Source of the DNA: Deltaproteobacteria bacterium
Lineage (GTDB): Bacteria; Bdellovibrionota; Bdellovibrionia; Bdellovibrionales; Bdellovibrionaceae
Length of the DNA stretch: 64,000 nucleotides
Assembly: GCA_017302835.1 (NCBI GenBank)
Contig: JAFLCC010000001.1
Span: forward strand, 186,001-250,000
Direction of reading: 5' to 3'
Part shown: piece after piece, positions 1-9,491 of the stretch
Layout: each line of letters starts with the position of its first letter
How positions within the stretch are numbered: the first letter of the stretch is position 1
The notes under the pieces: model-generated
What the model was told of the DNA's origin: nothing
Database searches by the model: none
Seen by the model: only the letters and a program-made list of their open reading frames with translations
Made by a program: the position numbers and the translations under genes

Positions 1-1259
1 GCTATGGTTTTCTCTCTGAAAACACCCATTTTGCTCGAGCTTGTAAAGAAGCCGGGATCGTTTTTATCGGCCCAACATCAGAAAATATCGAAGCCATGGG
101 CGATAAACTTTCCGCAAAGGCCTTAATGAAAAAAGCCAAGGTGCCCACCGTACCTGGAAGCGATGGCGGAGTTGAAACCTTAGAGCAGGCTAAGCTGATA
201 GCTGCAGAGATTGGTTTTCCTGTTATTATAAAAGCTTCTGCGGGGGGTGGTGGAAAAGGCATGCGAGTCGTCCGCCAGGAAAGTGAGTTAGAGAGTGGAT
301 TTCGCGCTTGCAAGTCAGAAGGGCAAAATTATTTTTCTGATCCGACAGTCTATATTGAAAGATTTATTAACGATCCAAAGCATATTGAAATTCAAGTTTT
401 TGGCGACCAACATGGAAATGTTTGCCACTTATATGAAAGAGAATGTTCTGTCCAACGACGACATCAAAAAATTATTGAGGAAGCTCCGTCTCCCTCTGTT
501 CCTCCAGAGGTCCGCTTACGAATGGGTGAATCGGCTGTTAGAGCTGCCAAGCAAATTAATTACGAAGGCGCGGGAACTATTGAGTTTATTTTTGATAACT
601 CAACCAAAGAATTTTTTTTCATGGAAATGAATACTCGTCTTCAAGTGGAACATCCCATTACCGAAGCCATCACCGGGATTGATTTAGTAAAAGAACAAAT
701 CTTTGTCGCGGCAGGAAGGCCCCTAAGCTTCAAACAAGAAGATGTAAAAATAAAAGGTCATGCTATTGAGGCCAGAATCTGCGCCGAAGATCCCGTAACC
801 TACAAGCCTTCCCCTGGAATGATTCGCGCCTGTCGACATCCACAAGGGCCATTTATGCGAGTTGATTCCTATGCCTATCCTGGCTACGAAGTTCCAATTT
901 ACTATGACCCCATGATTGCTAAGCTCATTACCTGGGGTGATTCTAGGGAAGATGCCATTCGTAGAATGCAACGGGCTTTAAGTGAGTTTGTTTTAACTGG
1001 AATTAAAACAAACATCGTGCTTCATAAAACTATTTTAGATCACCCTAAATTTCTAGATGGTAGCTATACCACTCAATTCATCGAAAAAAACTTTGAAGTG
1101 ATCGAACCCCTTTTGTTTAAACAAATTGAAGATCCCATGTTTCTTATCGCCGCAGCCATCACGGCTTACAATGATCGCAAGTCAAAAGATGTTCGACATT
1201 TAAACATAACTTCTAACTGGAAACGAATTGGCAGAAAAATGTCAATGCGATTAGCCTAA
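1..1259 (+). CDS. accC: Acyl-CoA carboxylase biotin carboxylase subunit (5' end cut by window)
   Basis: The ATP-grasp enzyme carboxylates biotin on a carrier protein, the first half-reaction of acetyl- or propionyl-CoA carboxylase. The frame is open from base 3, and 418 residues are visible. The first residues, YGFLSEN, match a point about 80 residues into E. coli AccC, so the start lies outside the window. The glycine-rich ATP-binding loop (ASAGGGGKGM), the ERDCSxQRRxQK-like segment (here ERECSVQRRHQKIIEEAP) and the MNTRLQVEHPITE catalytic stretch are intact. The next gene, 17 bp downstream, encodes the biotin carrier, so the two form an operon. Sequence style resembles the alpha chain of propionyl-CoA carboxylase, but the substrate is set by a carboxyltransferase not seen here. 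Confidence 0.93.
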   Translation, partial: YGFLSENTHFARACKEAGIVFIGPTSENIEAMGDKLSAKALMKKAKVPTVPGSDGGVETLEQAKLIAAEIGFPVIIKASAGGGGKGMRVVRQESELESGFRACKSEGQNYFSDPTVYIERFINDPKHIEIQVFGDQHGNVCHLYERECSVQRRHQKIIEEAPSPSVPPEVRLRMGESAVRAAKQINYEGAGTIEFIFDNSTKEFFFMEMNTRLQVEHPITEAITGIDLVKEQIFVAAGRPLSFKQEDVKIKGHAIEARICAEDPVTYKPSPGMIRACRHPQGPFMRVDSYAYPGYEVPIYYDPMIAKLITWGDSREDAIRRMQRALSEFVLTGIKTNIVLHKTILDHPKFLDGSYTTQFIEKNFEVIEPLLFKQIEDPMFLIAAAITAYNDRKSKDVRHLNITSNWKRIGRKMSMRLA

Positions 1260-1276
1260 GAACGCTGAGGTAAAAA

Positions 1277-1807
1277 ATGTATTTTGAAGCAGACCTTAAA
1301 GGACGAAAATATAAACTAGATGTGACAGAGCTTCGACATAGCTGGAAAGTTTCCATACAACCTGAAAAGGGGGAATGGCAACACTATGACGTTTCGAAAA
1401 ATGATTTCAAACAAGCTGAAGAATATATAAGTTTTTTATTTCAAGGGCAGTCCTATTTAGTGGATGTCATTGGCAAAGATACTAAATACACCGTTTTCGC
1501 AAGGAACTCATTTCGAAACATTAAAATTTTTAACGATGAGATGCTTTTGCATGAATCTCTTAAAAAAGGAGGCTCCATTGGTGGCGCTAACGAGCTTCGT
1601 GCCGGAATGCCTGGCAAAGTTATTGAAATTTTTGCCAAACAAGGTGAGATCATCAAAGCGAATAAATCTTTACTCATTATGGAAGCTATGAAAATGGAAA
1701 ATGAAATGCGCTCCGACCGAGATGTAAAGATTAAAGAAGTTTGTGTTAAACAAGGCGACAGTGTCGAAGCTGGCGCCCTCTTGCTAAAATTTGAAGAAAT
1801 TGGATAG
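1277..1807 (+). CDS. Biotin carboxyl carrier protein (biotinyl domain, acyl-CoA carboxylase)
   Basis: This 176-residue protein carries biotin between the carboxylase and carboxyltransferase centres. The C-terminal 70 residues form a biotinyl/lipoyl domain with the classic MEAMKMENEM motif, and the acceptor lysine is residue 139. The first 100 residues look like the linking (BT-like) domain found in fused propionyl-CoA carboxylase alpha chains. The pair with the upstream gene therefore resembles a split alpha chain rather than a standard accB. A GAGGT Shine-Dalgarno sequence lies 5 bp before the ATG. Confidence 0.88.
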   Translation: MYFEADLKGRKYKLDVTELRHSWKVSIQPEKGEWQHYDVSKNDFKQAEEYISFLFQGQSYLVDVIGKDTKYTVFARNSFRNIKIFNDEMLLHESLKKGGSIGGANELRAGMPGKVIEIFAKQGEIIKANKSLLIMEAMKMENEMRSDRDVKIKEVCVKQGDSVEAGALLLKFEEIG

Positions 1808-1863
1808 AGCGCTAAGAAGGACCTTGTTAAGTTTACTAAAAATTCCAGATAAAACTTGCATTT

Positions 1864-2634
1864 TTATTCTTTGCTACTTGGTGAGCCATCAATGCCAGTT
1901 GATTTTCTTTGAACAAATCCCACCAAAATAACTCCAATATAATAAAGAACGACTAAGGGTACGAGCATTATCATCATGCTCATCACATCTGGGGGCGTTA
2001 TGATTGCAGCAATTACTGCGAGGATCATCACGGCATAACGACCTTTTTCAATCAAAAATTTCTGAGAGACAATCCCTAACATTGCCAAAATACACATTAT
2101 AAGTGGAAGCTCAAAGGACACTCCAAACATCAAACTAAATTGACCAACAAAATCGAGATAATGTTCTATCGTAATCAATGGCTTGTCTTCATTCCCACCA
2201 AAGTTAAATAAAAATTCAAACGCCATCGGTAAAGCTACAAAATAAGAAAACAAAACTCCAGATAAGAACAAAACCGTTCCTAAACTGATGAAGCTAGCGG
2301 CATACTTTTTTTCATTTCGATAAAGGCCAGGGGCCACAAATAACCAAATTTGGTAAATTATAAACGGACTCGACAAAATAATTCCCATAATAATAGAAAT
2401 TTTAAAATGGGCCATAAATTTATCCATAGGAGCGGTATACACCAAGCCTCCACTTGGCAAATATTTTATAATGGGTTTTCTAACAAGATCAAAAATTTCA
2501 TTACTATAATCGTAGGCGATACCTGTAAATATCATTAATGCCCACAAACTATTGACTAATCTCTTTCTGAGATCCCGGAGATGCTCTACAAGGGTCATGT
2601 GATGTTCTAAATTTTCTTGGGTTTGATCATTCAT
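1864..2634 (-). CDS. tatC: Sec-independent protein translocase TatC
   Basis: TatC is the multi-spanning receptor of the twin-arginine pathway, which exports folded proteins with RR signal peptides across the inner membrane. The 256-residue protein shows the N-terminal cytoplasmic motif EHLRDLRKRL, about six hydrophobic segments and the conserved FELPL stretch before the fourth helix. Length fits the family. It starts 11 bp after tatB on the same strand, so the two are co-transcribed. It converges on the biotin carrier gene with a 56-bp gap. Confidence 0.96.
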   Translation of the reverse strand: MNDQTQENLEHHMTLVEHLRDLRKRLVNSLWALMIFTGIAYDYSNEIFDLVRKPIIKYLPSGGLVYTAPMDKFMAHFKISIIMGIILSSPFIIYQIWLFVAPGLYRNEKKYAASFISLGTVLFLSGVLFSYFVALPMAFEFLFNFGGNEDKPLITIEHYLDFVGQFSLMFGVSFELPLIMCILAMLGIVSQKFLIEKGRYAVMILAVIAAIITPPDVMSMMIMLVPLVVLYYIGVILVGFVQRKSTGIDGSPSSKE

Positions 2635-2645
2635 TCGGATTCTCT

Positions 2646-3029
2646 TTAAGATTTTGTAGGTTTTTCATCGATTGATTCATCGACTATGGTTTTTTTTTCA
2701 GTTGATTTATCTCCTGCAAGTTTCGAATCAAATAAGTTCAACTGGGTTTCGTTTTCTTTATCTTTTCCATCTGCAATCAATCGATGTACTTTGTTTTCTG
2801 CAATCTCCTCTGCCGGAGGAGACAATGATTTATTTTCTTCTGGATTTATAAAATTCAAATCAACTTTAGCTTGTTTTTTTAAATCATCGGTTAGTCCCTC
2901 GGTTGATCTTTTAAGCTCATTTAAAAACTTACCAATCGTTCTCGCAATCTCTGGAAGCTGATCAGGTCCAATGAGAATCAAAGCTAATATCCCCAAAACT
3001 AAAATTTCACTCATCCCTAAGCCAAACAT
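2646..3029 (-). CDS. tatB: Twin-arginine translocase TatB-type protein
   Basis: This 127-residue protein has one N-terminal membrane helix followed by an amphipathic helix and a charged tail. The helix ends in LIGPDQLPEIARTIG. A Gly-Pro hinge rather than the Phe-Gly hinge of TatA, together with the long charged tail, favours TatB, the substrate-receptor partner of TatC. A TatA-like protein with both roles is the alternative. It is the first gene of the tatB-tatC pair, and no separate tatA is present in the window. Confidence 0.88.
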   Translation of the reverse strand: MFGLGMSEILVLGILALILIGPDQLPEIARTIGKFLNELKRSTEGLTDDLKKQAKVDLNFINPEENKSLSPPAEEIAENKVHRLIADGKDKENETQLNLFDSKLAGDKSTEKKTIVDESIDEKPTKS

Positions 3030-3162
3030 TGTATACCCTTTGATTCCAATTCAATCATGTACGCCTAATTAGAACTCACAAACAAATAATACTCCAATTA
3101 TAATTTTAACTTAAGAATTTTAATTCTACATAACTGGGCGCGTGACAAAATAGAATTATTAT

Positions 3163-3810
3163 CTAATTTTGTTTATATGATTTTTTACTGTCATAAGGTA
3201 CCGTAACAATTCCCATTTCATCTAATTTTTGTTTGGCAAGATCAGAACCTGTTTTTAAATAGCTATCATATAATCTAAGCAAACTTTGATTATTAGAAAT
3301 CATCGATTTATGACTGATATAAGTTAGTGTCTCCACAAAGTCAGAAAATTGTTTAGAAAAAACTGCGAATACTTTTTTTAAAGGATCACTTTTACTTACC
3401 GAGTGGGAAAGCTCACCATAGGCATTACCACCCATATTCACATAGTAATCCACATCAATTATTTTTCTTGAAAGCGAATCGCCGAAAAATCCACTTATGT
3501 AAAGCGCTCTATCCCCTAACTTTCTTAACAAGTCCAGTTTCGTTGAATTTTCAGAATTAATTGCAACCAAATAAATCTCAGCTAACGTTTGAGGTTTTTT
3601 TTTGCCAGACTCATCTGCTATTTCAGTTTCAAAAAGATTTTCTGTTGAAAGAAAAAACTCTAAAAGTTTTACCAAATATTGTCTTACATACGGATCAGCT
3701 TTAATTCGACGAGAATTTAGAGCATCATCAATAGCATCATTAAAATAGTCCGAAGGACTTAGCAAAAGACTAAAATTTTCGTTCTGTATTTTAGGTCCAG
3801 TACTACTCAT
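3163..3810 (-). CDS. Conserved-looking protein of unknown function, 215 aa
   Basis: I do not recognise this protein. It is 215 residues, mostly predicted helical, with no signal peptide, membrane segment or cysteine. It has mixed charge, with aromatic and serine-rich helices such as SDFVETLTYISHK. It sits between the tatBC operon and the M16 peptidase on the same strand, with intergenic gaps of 133 and 156 bp, so it probably has its own promoter. The upstream gap contains two overlapping alternative hairpins (3897-3929). Codon use looks like its neighbours. Confidence 0.75.
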   Translation of the reverse strand: MSSTGPKIQNENFSLLLSPSDYFNDAIDDALNSRRIKADPYVRQYLVKLLEFFLSTENLFETEIADESGKKKPQTLAEIYLVAINSENSTKLDLLRKLGDRALYISGFFGDSLSRKIIDVDYYVNMGGNAYGELSHSVSKSDPLKKVFAVFSKQFSDFVETLTYISHKSMISNNQSLLRLYDSYLKTGSDLAKQKLDEMGIVTVPYDSKKSYKQN

Positions 3811-3896
3811 AATATTAGTTCCAGTTTACATTGTATAAAAATATTATCCTCAATTAAAGACAAGACTTACAATAACTAGACTTTTATCATTATTTT

Positions 3897-3929
3897 CTCA
3901 TTTTGAGACATAAATGAGGGGCTCAAAAT
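3897..3929 (-). promoter_or_regulatory. Two mutually exclusive hairpins in the leader of the 215-aa gene
   Basis: CTCATTT (3897-3903) pairs with AAATGAG (3912-3918), while ATTTTGAG (3900-3907) pairs with CTCAAAAT (3922-3929). The arms overlap, so only one stem can form at a time. They lie after the M16 gene stop and before the unknown gene. They could be a terminator/antiterminator pair, but no clear T-tract follows on the minus strand, so the role is open. Confidence 0.3.
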
Positions 3930-3966
3930 CACAATTCAGCAAACCATTTTATTGTTCTTAAAAAAA

Positions 3967-6561
3967 TTAAACACTCGGAGGTGTGGCCCCAACCACGGAT
4001 ATTATCGATGGTGTTTGAAAGATTCGTTGGCTGACTCTTAAAATATCATCAGCAGTTACTTGAAAATATTTTTCAGTAGCTTTAAAAATCTCATCAGAGT
4101 CCATTCCGTAAATCACATCAAACAATATTCCCGTACAAATAGTTCCCTTTTTTTGTAAATCAATATCATTTCTTCCAGATAAATATTTTTGGGCACGTAA
4201 TAATTCTTCAGAAGCCACCGGGGTCGTACAAAGTTTTTTGAATTCTTCCTTAAGCATGGATATCGATTTATCTACTTTTTCTGGTGAACAACCAATGTAT
4301 CCCCCAAAATATCCTGTTTCTATTCCTTCCATTTTTATTGGAGATACCGAATAAGCTAAGGAGTTTTTGTCTCTTAGTTCGATGAATAATCGACCACCTT
4401 GGCCAGAAAGTATTGATTGAATCACTTCTAGGGTGTATCGGTCTTTATCTCCAAGTGGCAATCCACGATAAGCAACAACCACATGTGATTGCTCTTTCTT
4501 AAGTTCATGAAAAATCACCTTGTCTTGACTTAAATCACTTAATGGAAATTTGGATGAAAACTTTTCCCCAACGGGTATTTTTTCTATGATATGATTCAAT
4601 TCTTGAACAAGTTTTGCCTTATTAAAATCACCAACAGCACATAAATACATGTTTCCTGATTTTAAAATGGCTTCATGATAATTTTTAAAATCCTTTTGAG
4701 TGAGACGATCTAAAGATTCTTTGCTTCCTAAAATTTCTTTAGCATAAGGATGACCATGAAACATTCCTTTCATAAACTGCATTATACAAACTTGAGAAGG
4801 ATTATCGTTTTGAGACTGTATTTGATTCTTTTGTATCTGCTTTTCTCTTTGAATAATTTCTTCATCCCAAGTTGGGTTTAAAATCAGATCCCCAGTAATA
4901 TCCAGTATTTCTTGTTCATTTAAGGATAAATAATTAAGGCTCAAACCAACAGTATTACGCCCAGAAAAAGCACTTAAACTCGCTGCCATTTTATCAATTT
5001 TTTCGTTGATTTCCTGCTCTGTAAACTTAGCACATCCTGCAGGCCACACTCTTGAATAAAGTTCTGCCAATCCACCTTGTGTCTCATTTTCTAATCTGAC
5101 ACCGCCTAAAAAAGCGATTTTAAGGGAGCAAGTTGGGGTTTCCTTTTGCTCACGATAATATAATTTTATTCCTCTTTTTAAAGTGACCACTTCGGTTTTA
5201 GCTTTTGTCGCTTCCAAATTAAAATTAAATTTTAATTTTTGTGGAGCAAATTTTTTTGTTTTTCCAATATATGAAATTTCTTCTTCTAGATCTTTCACGA
5301 ATTGAGCAATGAGTGCTTTTCCTTCTGACACTGAATTTTTCGTCATCAAAACAAAGGTCATTTTTTTTGGATCCAAATATTTTTTTGCTAACTTTTGGAT
5401 GTCTTCCGGCTGAAGGGCGTAAAGTTGTCTAAGGTATTCTTTATAGTAGTTAGGATCGTTCATGTAAAACTCAAGAGATCCCACTTTTCTTGCAAGACCA
5501 TCAACGCTTTCCAGGGAATAGATTTGTTCAGAGGCAATATTTGTAATGGCCTTTTGAGTTTCTTCATGACTCGGTGGAGTTTGAATGAGTTTAATTATTT
5601 CCAATTTTAATTTTTCCAAATAGGCCGCTAAATTCTCTGGTTCTAAACTCGCAGAAACCGCAATAAGCCCTTCATCCTGTGGGGTAAAGGCAAAGGCCCC
5701 GGTCGAGTTAACGATGGGCGAATCCATTCTGAGTGACTTAACAAGTCTAGAGCTATCTCCTTGTCCAAGAATCAATGCAAGAACGTCTAAACCTGTAACG
5801 TCTTTATGCTTCACATTGGGTCCTTTGAAAGCTAAATAGGTAAGCGCTTCTTGAAATTTTGTTTCTTGAACAAGAATTTGTGTTTTAGTTTGAACTGGTT
5901 CTTTTTTTCGCACCACTTTTTTAATCTTATAATCTTTAAATCCTCCAAAATAAGATTCTATTTTTTTCTTCATGTCTGCAGAGACAAAATCCCCAGCGAC
6001 AACCAGAAACATATTTCTAGGGGCATAACGGCTATGAAAGTACTCCACTATTTTTTTTGCCGATAAGGTTTTTATGTTTTTATCATAACCAATAACGGGA
6101 ACTTTATAGGCATGATTTTTATACGCTGTTGAAAATAACATCTGGGAAATCTGTCTTTGCGGAGAGTCTTCTCCTCTTTTGATTTCTTCAATAACTACTT
6201 CTCGCTCATTATCAATTTCGTTTTTATCAAAAGTTGGATACCCCATCATTTGACTGATAACGTCTAGCCCCACATCGGAATACTGTTTTGAAATGGTGAC
6301 ATAAAACACTGTTTGATCAAAGGAAGTATAAGCATTTAATTCTCCGCCAGACCCCTCAACCGCAGAGGCTATTTCCCCCAACTTGTATTTTTCTGTTCCT
6401 TTAAATACCAAATGTTCTATAAAGTGAGAAATACCTTCTTCATTTTTTCCCTCATCTGCGCTTCCTGTTTTAACCCACATTTGAATGGAAACCACCGGCG
6501 ATTTATGGCTTTCTACAAGTAATACCTTTAAACCATTTTTTAGTTGATATTTTTTGGACAT
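3967..6561 (-). CDS. M16 family zinc metallopeptidase, double-domain (pitrilysin/processing-protease type)
   Basis: The 864-residue protein has two tandem M16 units. The N-terminal unit carries the inverted zinc motif HFIEH at residues 46-50, and the downstream glutamate of the motif lies in the NEREVVIEEIKRGED segment. The C-terminal half (about residues 460-864) repeats the fold but has GGLAELYS where HxxEH would be, so it is probably catalytically inactive and closes the chamber. No signal peptide is visible: the protein starts MSKKYQLKNGLKVLL, directly in the first beta-strand. A cytosolic peptide-degrading role is likely. It starts 16 bp from the divergent hemW-like gene. Confidence 0.92.
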   Translation of the reverse strand: MSKKYQLKNGLKVLLVESHKSPVVSIQMWVKTGSADEGKNEEGISHFIEHLVFKGTEKYKLGEIASAVEGSGGELNAYTSFDQTVFYVTISKQYSDVGLDVISQMMGYPTFDKNEIDNEREVVIEEIKRGEDSPQRQISQMLFSTAYKNHAYKVPVIGYDKNIKTLSAKKIVEYFHSRYAPRNMFLVVAGDFVSADMKKKIESYFGGFKDYKIKKVVRKKEPVQTKTQILVQETKFQEALTYLAFKGPNVKHKDVTGLDVLALILGQGDSSRLVKSLRMDSPIVNSTGAFAFTPQDEGLIAVSASLEPENLAAYLEKLKLEIIKLIQTPPSHEETQKAITNIASEQIYSLESVDGLARKVGSLEFYMNDPNYYKEYLRQLYALQPEDIQKLAKKYLDPKKMTFVLMTKNSVSEGKALIAQFVKDLEEEISYIGKTKKFAPQKLKFNFNLEATKAKTEVVTLKRGIKLYYREQKETPTCSLKIAFLGGVRLENETQGGLAELYSRVWPAGCAKFTEQEINEKIDKMAASLSAFSGRNTVGLSLNYLSLNEQEILDITGDLILNPTWDEEIIQREKQIQKNQIQSQNDNPSQVCIMQFMKGMFHGHPYAKEILGSKESLDRLTQKDFKNYHEAILKSGNMYLCAVGDFNKAKLVQELNHIIEKIPVGEKFSSKFPLSDLSQDKVIFHELKKEQSHVVVAYRGLPLGDKDRYTLEVIQSILSGQGGRLFIELRDKNSLAYSVSPIKMEGIETGYFGGYIGCSPEKVDKSISMLKEEFKKLCTTPVASEELLRAQKYLSGRNDIDLQKKGTICTGILFDVIYGMDSDEIFKATEKYFQVTADDILRVSQRIFQTPSIISVVGATPPSV

Positions 6562-6577
6562 ACTCTATTTTCTCCCT

Positions 6578-7768
6578 ATGTTGTTCGGTGTCTATTTTCA
6601 TATTCCCTATTGTATTCAACGCTGCACCTATTGCGATTTTGCGACCTACGAACAATCACAAATACTGCCACCAGATAGTTACACCCAGCTAGTGATTAAA
6701 GAAATCGCTTTGAAAAAAAGGTTATTCCTTGGCGGCTCAACGACTCGAGAAATAAACACAACCTATTTTGGCGGCGGCACTCCAAGTCTTTTTTCCATTG
6801 AAAATATTGTACTCCTATTGGAAGCCTTATCAAGGGAAGGATTTTATCGCAGTCCAGATGCAGAACTCACCATTGAAATAAATCCTGGAACCGTGAATGA
6901 GCGAAAATTAAATCAGTATCTAGAGTTGGGTTTTAATCGATTCAGCCTTGGTGCTCAAACCTTTAATCAAAATCATCTAAAAAGAGTCCATCGCGAACAC
7001 TCTGTAGAACAGACCTTGGAATCCTTGGATCTTTTTAGGCGCTACAAGTTAAATTTTAACTTCGATATTTTATTTGGTCTTCCTTTTCAAAATGTCGAAG
7101 AATTAAAAGAGGACATTCTTCGAGCTGTTTGTCTGGGGTCTACTCATATAAGTCCTTATTACCTGACCGTTCCGGAGGGACATCCTTTGTCTAAAAACCG
7201 CCCCCCCGAAGACGCGCAAATTTCCATGTTCGAGACTATTGATCGCGAACTAACTCATAGTGGGTATTTTCGATATGAACTTTCAAATTATGCAAAACCA
7301 GGTTTTGAGTCCAAACACAATATGTTATATTGGACGGATCAAGAATATGCTGGATTTGGACTTTCAAGTCATTCTTATGTTAAACAATCTTTTGAAAATA
7401 GCACCCCCTGGGGATCAAGGTTTTGGAACCCAAATAATATAAAAATTTATGAGAATGAAATTAGGGAACAAAGCTCTCAAAATGATTTTTGTTTTATCTC
7501 GCCAAAGGAGTTGCCAAAAAAATATTTCGAGGTTCTTGCTGAGAACCAGTCCTTAACAGATTTTTGTCATACATCGTTAAGAATTGCCAGAGGTATTGAT
7601 TTGTCACAATTGGAAGCAAAGTTTTCAAATACTTTCTATCAACAGGCTCTATCTTCCTTTAGAAAGCTTACCGCCGGTGGTCTTTTGATTGAGACACCTA
7701 TGGGTTTTTCCCTCTCAAATAATGGAAAAATGATCAGTAATTTTGTTTTTCAAAAATTGACTTTTTAA
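6578..7768 (+). CDS. hemW: HemW-like radical SAM protein (coproporphyrinogen III oxidase-like)
   Basis: This 396-residue protein has the radical SAM cluster motif CX3CX2C at C12, C16 and C19 (YCIQRCTYCDF), followed by the GGGTPS motif and the ARGIDL-like C-terminal region of the HemN/HemW family. HemW members are heme chaperones rather than true oxygen-independent oxidases; the sequence alone cannot exclude HemN activity. I chose ATG 6578 over the in-frame ATG at 6554, because the latter lies inside the divergent M16 gene and adds non-family residues. No clear Shine-Dalgarno sequence precedes 6578. Confidence 0.88.
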   Translation: MLFGVYFHIPYCIQRCTYCDFATYEQSQILPPDSYTQLVIKEIALKKRLFLGGSTTREINTTYFGGGTPSLFSIENIVLLLEALSREGFYRSPDAELTIEINPGTVNERKLNQYLELGFNRFSLGAQTFNQNHLKRVHREHSVEQTLESLDLFRRYKLNFNFDILFGLPFQNVEELKEDILRAVCLGSTHISPYYLTVPEGHPLSKNRPPEDAQISMFETIDRELTHSGYFRYELSNYAKPGFESKHNMLYWTDQEYAGFGLSSHSYVKQSFENSTPWGSRFWNPNNIKIYENEIREQSSQNDFCFISPKELPKKYFEVLAENQSLTDFCHTSLRIARGIDLSQLEAKFSNTFYQQALSSFRKLTAGGLLIETPMGFSLSNNGKMISNFVFQKLTF

Positions 7769-7789
7769 GATAGATTCACACCTTAATAG

Positions 7790-7823
7790 TTGTATATACA
7801 AGGGATAAAATATATTTTTATCC
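7790..7823 (+). promoter_or_regulatory. Palindrome and hairpin between hemW and grpE
   Basis: A perfect 12-bp palindrome, TTGTATATACAA (7790-7801), is followed at once by an 8-bp stem GGATAAAA/TTTTATCC with a TATAT loop (7803-7823). The hairpin could end hemW transcription. The palindrome could be an operator in front of grpE. No CIRCE element was seen, so HrcA control is not supported. Confidence 0.35.
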
Positions 7824-7864
7824 TCAACTTAGCATGACTCAACTTTTAGAGAAGGAGAACCCCT

Positions 7865-8434
7865 GTGAGTTCAAATCAACAACCTAATTCTTCAAATTCC
7901 GATGATACGACCTCTGATCAAAATGAGAATCCACTAAACTCAAACTCGACAGATTTAAACAGTGAAACTACAAAACTTTTAGAGGAGGTGGATAAATTTA
8001 AGAACGACTACCTCTATTTAAAAGCAGAATTCGAAAACTATAAACGACATTCTATTAAAGAGCGCTCTGAACTTTTAAAATACGGAGCTGAAAGATTTAT
8101 TAAAGACCTTTTGGGCGTCCTTGATAATTTTGAAAGAGCCATGCAAATGAAGGTAACTGCCGATAACTTTCAAACTTTTGTGAAAGGAATTGATCTGACC
8201 TCTTCTGAATTAAAGGGCCTCTTAACTAAACATGCCGTTGTCGAGATTCCTAGCGAAGGCAAGCCCTTTGATCCAAATATTCATGAAGCCCTCAGTGCTG
8301 AACCTACGGATAAATTACCCCCTGGTTATGTTGTAAAGGTTTTTCAAAAGCCCTACAAATATCAAGAAAAAATCATTCGACCGGGACAAGTTATTGTGGC
8401 AATGGCCCCATCAAAAAATTCTGAATCTAATTAA
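7865..8434 (+). CDS. grpE: Nucleotide exchange factor GrpE
   Basis: GrpE releases ADP from DnaK in the cytosolic Hsp70 cycle. The 189-residue protein has a polar Ser/Asn-rich N-terminus, a long coiled-coil helix (LKAEFENYKRHSIKER) and the beta-domain ending in QPGQVIVAM-like sequence (here RPGQVIVAM). The start is GTG at 7865 with a good AAGGAG upstream. dnaJ follows after 26 bp. dnaK and hrcA, the usual neighbours, are absent. Confidence 0.95.
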   Translation: MSSNQQPNSSNSDDTTSDQNENPLNSNSTDLNSETTKLLEEVDKFKNDYLYLKAEFENYKRHSIKERSELLKYGAERFIKDLLGVLDNFERAMQMKVTADNFQTFVKGIDLTSSELKGLLTKHAVVEIPSEGKPFDPNIHEALSAEPTDKLPPGYVVKVFQKPYKYQEKIIRPGQVIVAMAPSKNSESN

Positions 8435-8460
8435 TCTGAGTTTAACTAAAAGGAGCAGTG

Positions 8461-9468
8461 GTGGCGAAACAAGACTTTTATCATCTTTTGGGTGTTTCTA
8501 GAACAGCCTCAGACGAAGAAATTAAAAAGGCTTATCGCAAGTTAGCTATTCAATTTCATCCTGATCGAAATCCTGATGATAAAAAAGCCGAAGAAAAGTT
8601 TAAAGAAATTTCTGAAGCCTATGAAACATTAAGTGATCCCAAGAAAAGAGAAGTCTATGACCAGTTTGGACACACTCAATCTGGTGGAAATCCTTTTGGC
8701 GCCGGAGGAAACCCCTTTGGGGGCGGCAATCCTTTTGGTCGAGGTTCAGGAGGACCTTCTCAAGGTGGTGATCCGTTTCAAGATATCTTTGGCGATGTTT
8801 TTAGCGAAATTTTTGGAGCCAATCGCAATGGCGGTTCGCCCTCTGGTGGTGGCTATCAATCTCAGACCAGAAGAAAGCATCAACGTGGTGCTGATTTAAG
8901 ATACACACTGAGTATTTCTTTGGAAGAAGCCGCTCTGGGATGTGAAAAACCCATCCATTTTGTCAGAAATCGTGGTTCCAAGGAAGAAAATGCAAAACTT
9001 GCAGTTACTGTTCCTGCGGGAGTCAAAGAAAATCAGAAATTAAAGTTGACTGGTGAGGGAGATTCATCAACCTCCGGAGCCGCTGGTGATTTATATGTAA
9101 TTATTCAGATTCAAGAACATCCTTTGTTTCAACGGGATGAGAATGATATCATATTAAATTTGCCTATTCATTTTCTAGATGCCATTTTAGGAACGGCTGT
9201 AGAAATTCCCACGCTCACAGGAAAAGTGTTGATTAAAATTCCGCCTGGCACTCATACGGGTCAAATTTTACGAGTTAAAGGAAAAGGTCTTCCTAAAATG
9301 GGTGGTTTTGGAGGCGGAGATATGTTGGTAAAAGTGCTTGTTGATATTCCCAATGAAATTTCGCCAGCAGATAAGGAGCTTTTTAACAAGCTTTCTCAGG
9401 CAGCTTTGGAAACTCCCATGGTCAAAGAATATAAGGAAAAATTAATTCGTCTAGGAAAATTTAAATAA
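8461..9468 (+). CDS. DnaJ-type co-chaperone without zinc finger (CbpA-like, class B)
   Basis: The 335-residue protein has a J-domain with HPD at residues 33-35, a Gly/Phe-rich linker (about 70-135, repeated NPFG units) and two C-terminal substrate-binding beta-domains. The four CxxCxGxG zinc-binding repeats of classical DnaJ are missing, so it is a class B J-protein like CbpA. It would stimulate DnaK ATPase and deliver substrates. Two GTG codons are adjacent at 8458 and 8461. The AGGAG at 8451-8455 is better spaced (5 bp) for 8461. It lies directly after grpE. Confidence 0.92.
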   Translation: MAKQDFYHLLGVSRTASDEEIKKAYRKLAIQFHPDRNPDDKKAEEKFKEISEAYETLSDPKKREVYDQFGHTQSGGNPFGAGGNPFGGGNPFGRGSGGPSQGGDPFQDIFGDVFSEIFGANRNGGSPSGGGYQSQTRRKHQRGADLRYTLSISLEEAALGCEKPIHFVRNRGSKEENAKLAVTVPAGVKENQKLKLTGEGDSSTSGAAGDLYVIIQIQEHPLFQRDENDIILNLPIHFLDAILGTAVEIPTLTGKVLIKIPPGTHTGQILRVKGKGLPKMGGFGGGDMLVKVLVDIPNEISPADKELFNKLSQAALETPMVKEYKEKLIRLGKFK

Positions 9469-9491
9469 TTACGCACGCTGAAAGGAATTTT

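Noticed and set aside
7769-7864. CIRCE/HrcA operator before grpE
   Set aside because: The TTAGCACTC/GAGTGCTAA repeat is absent; the palindromes there differ.
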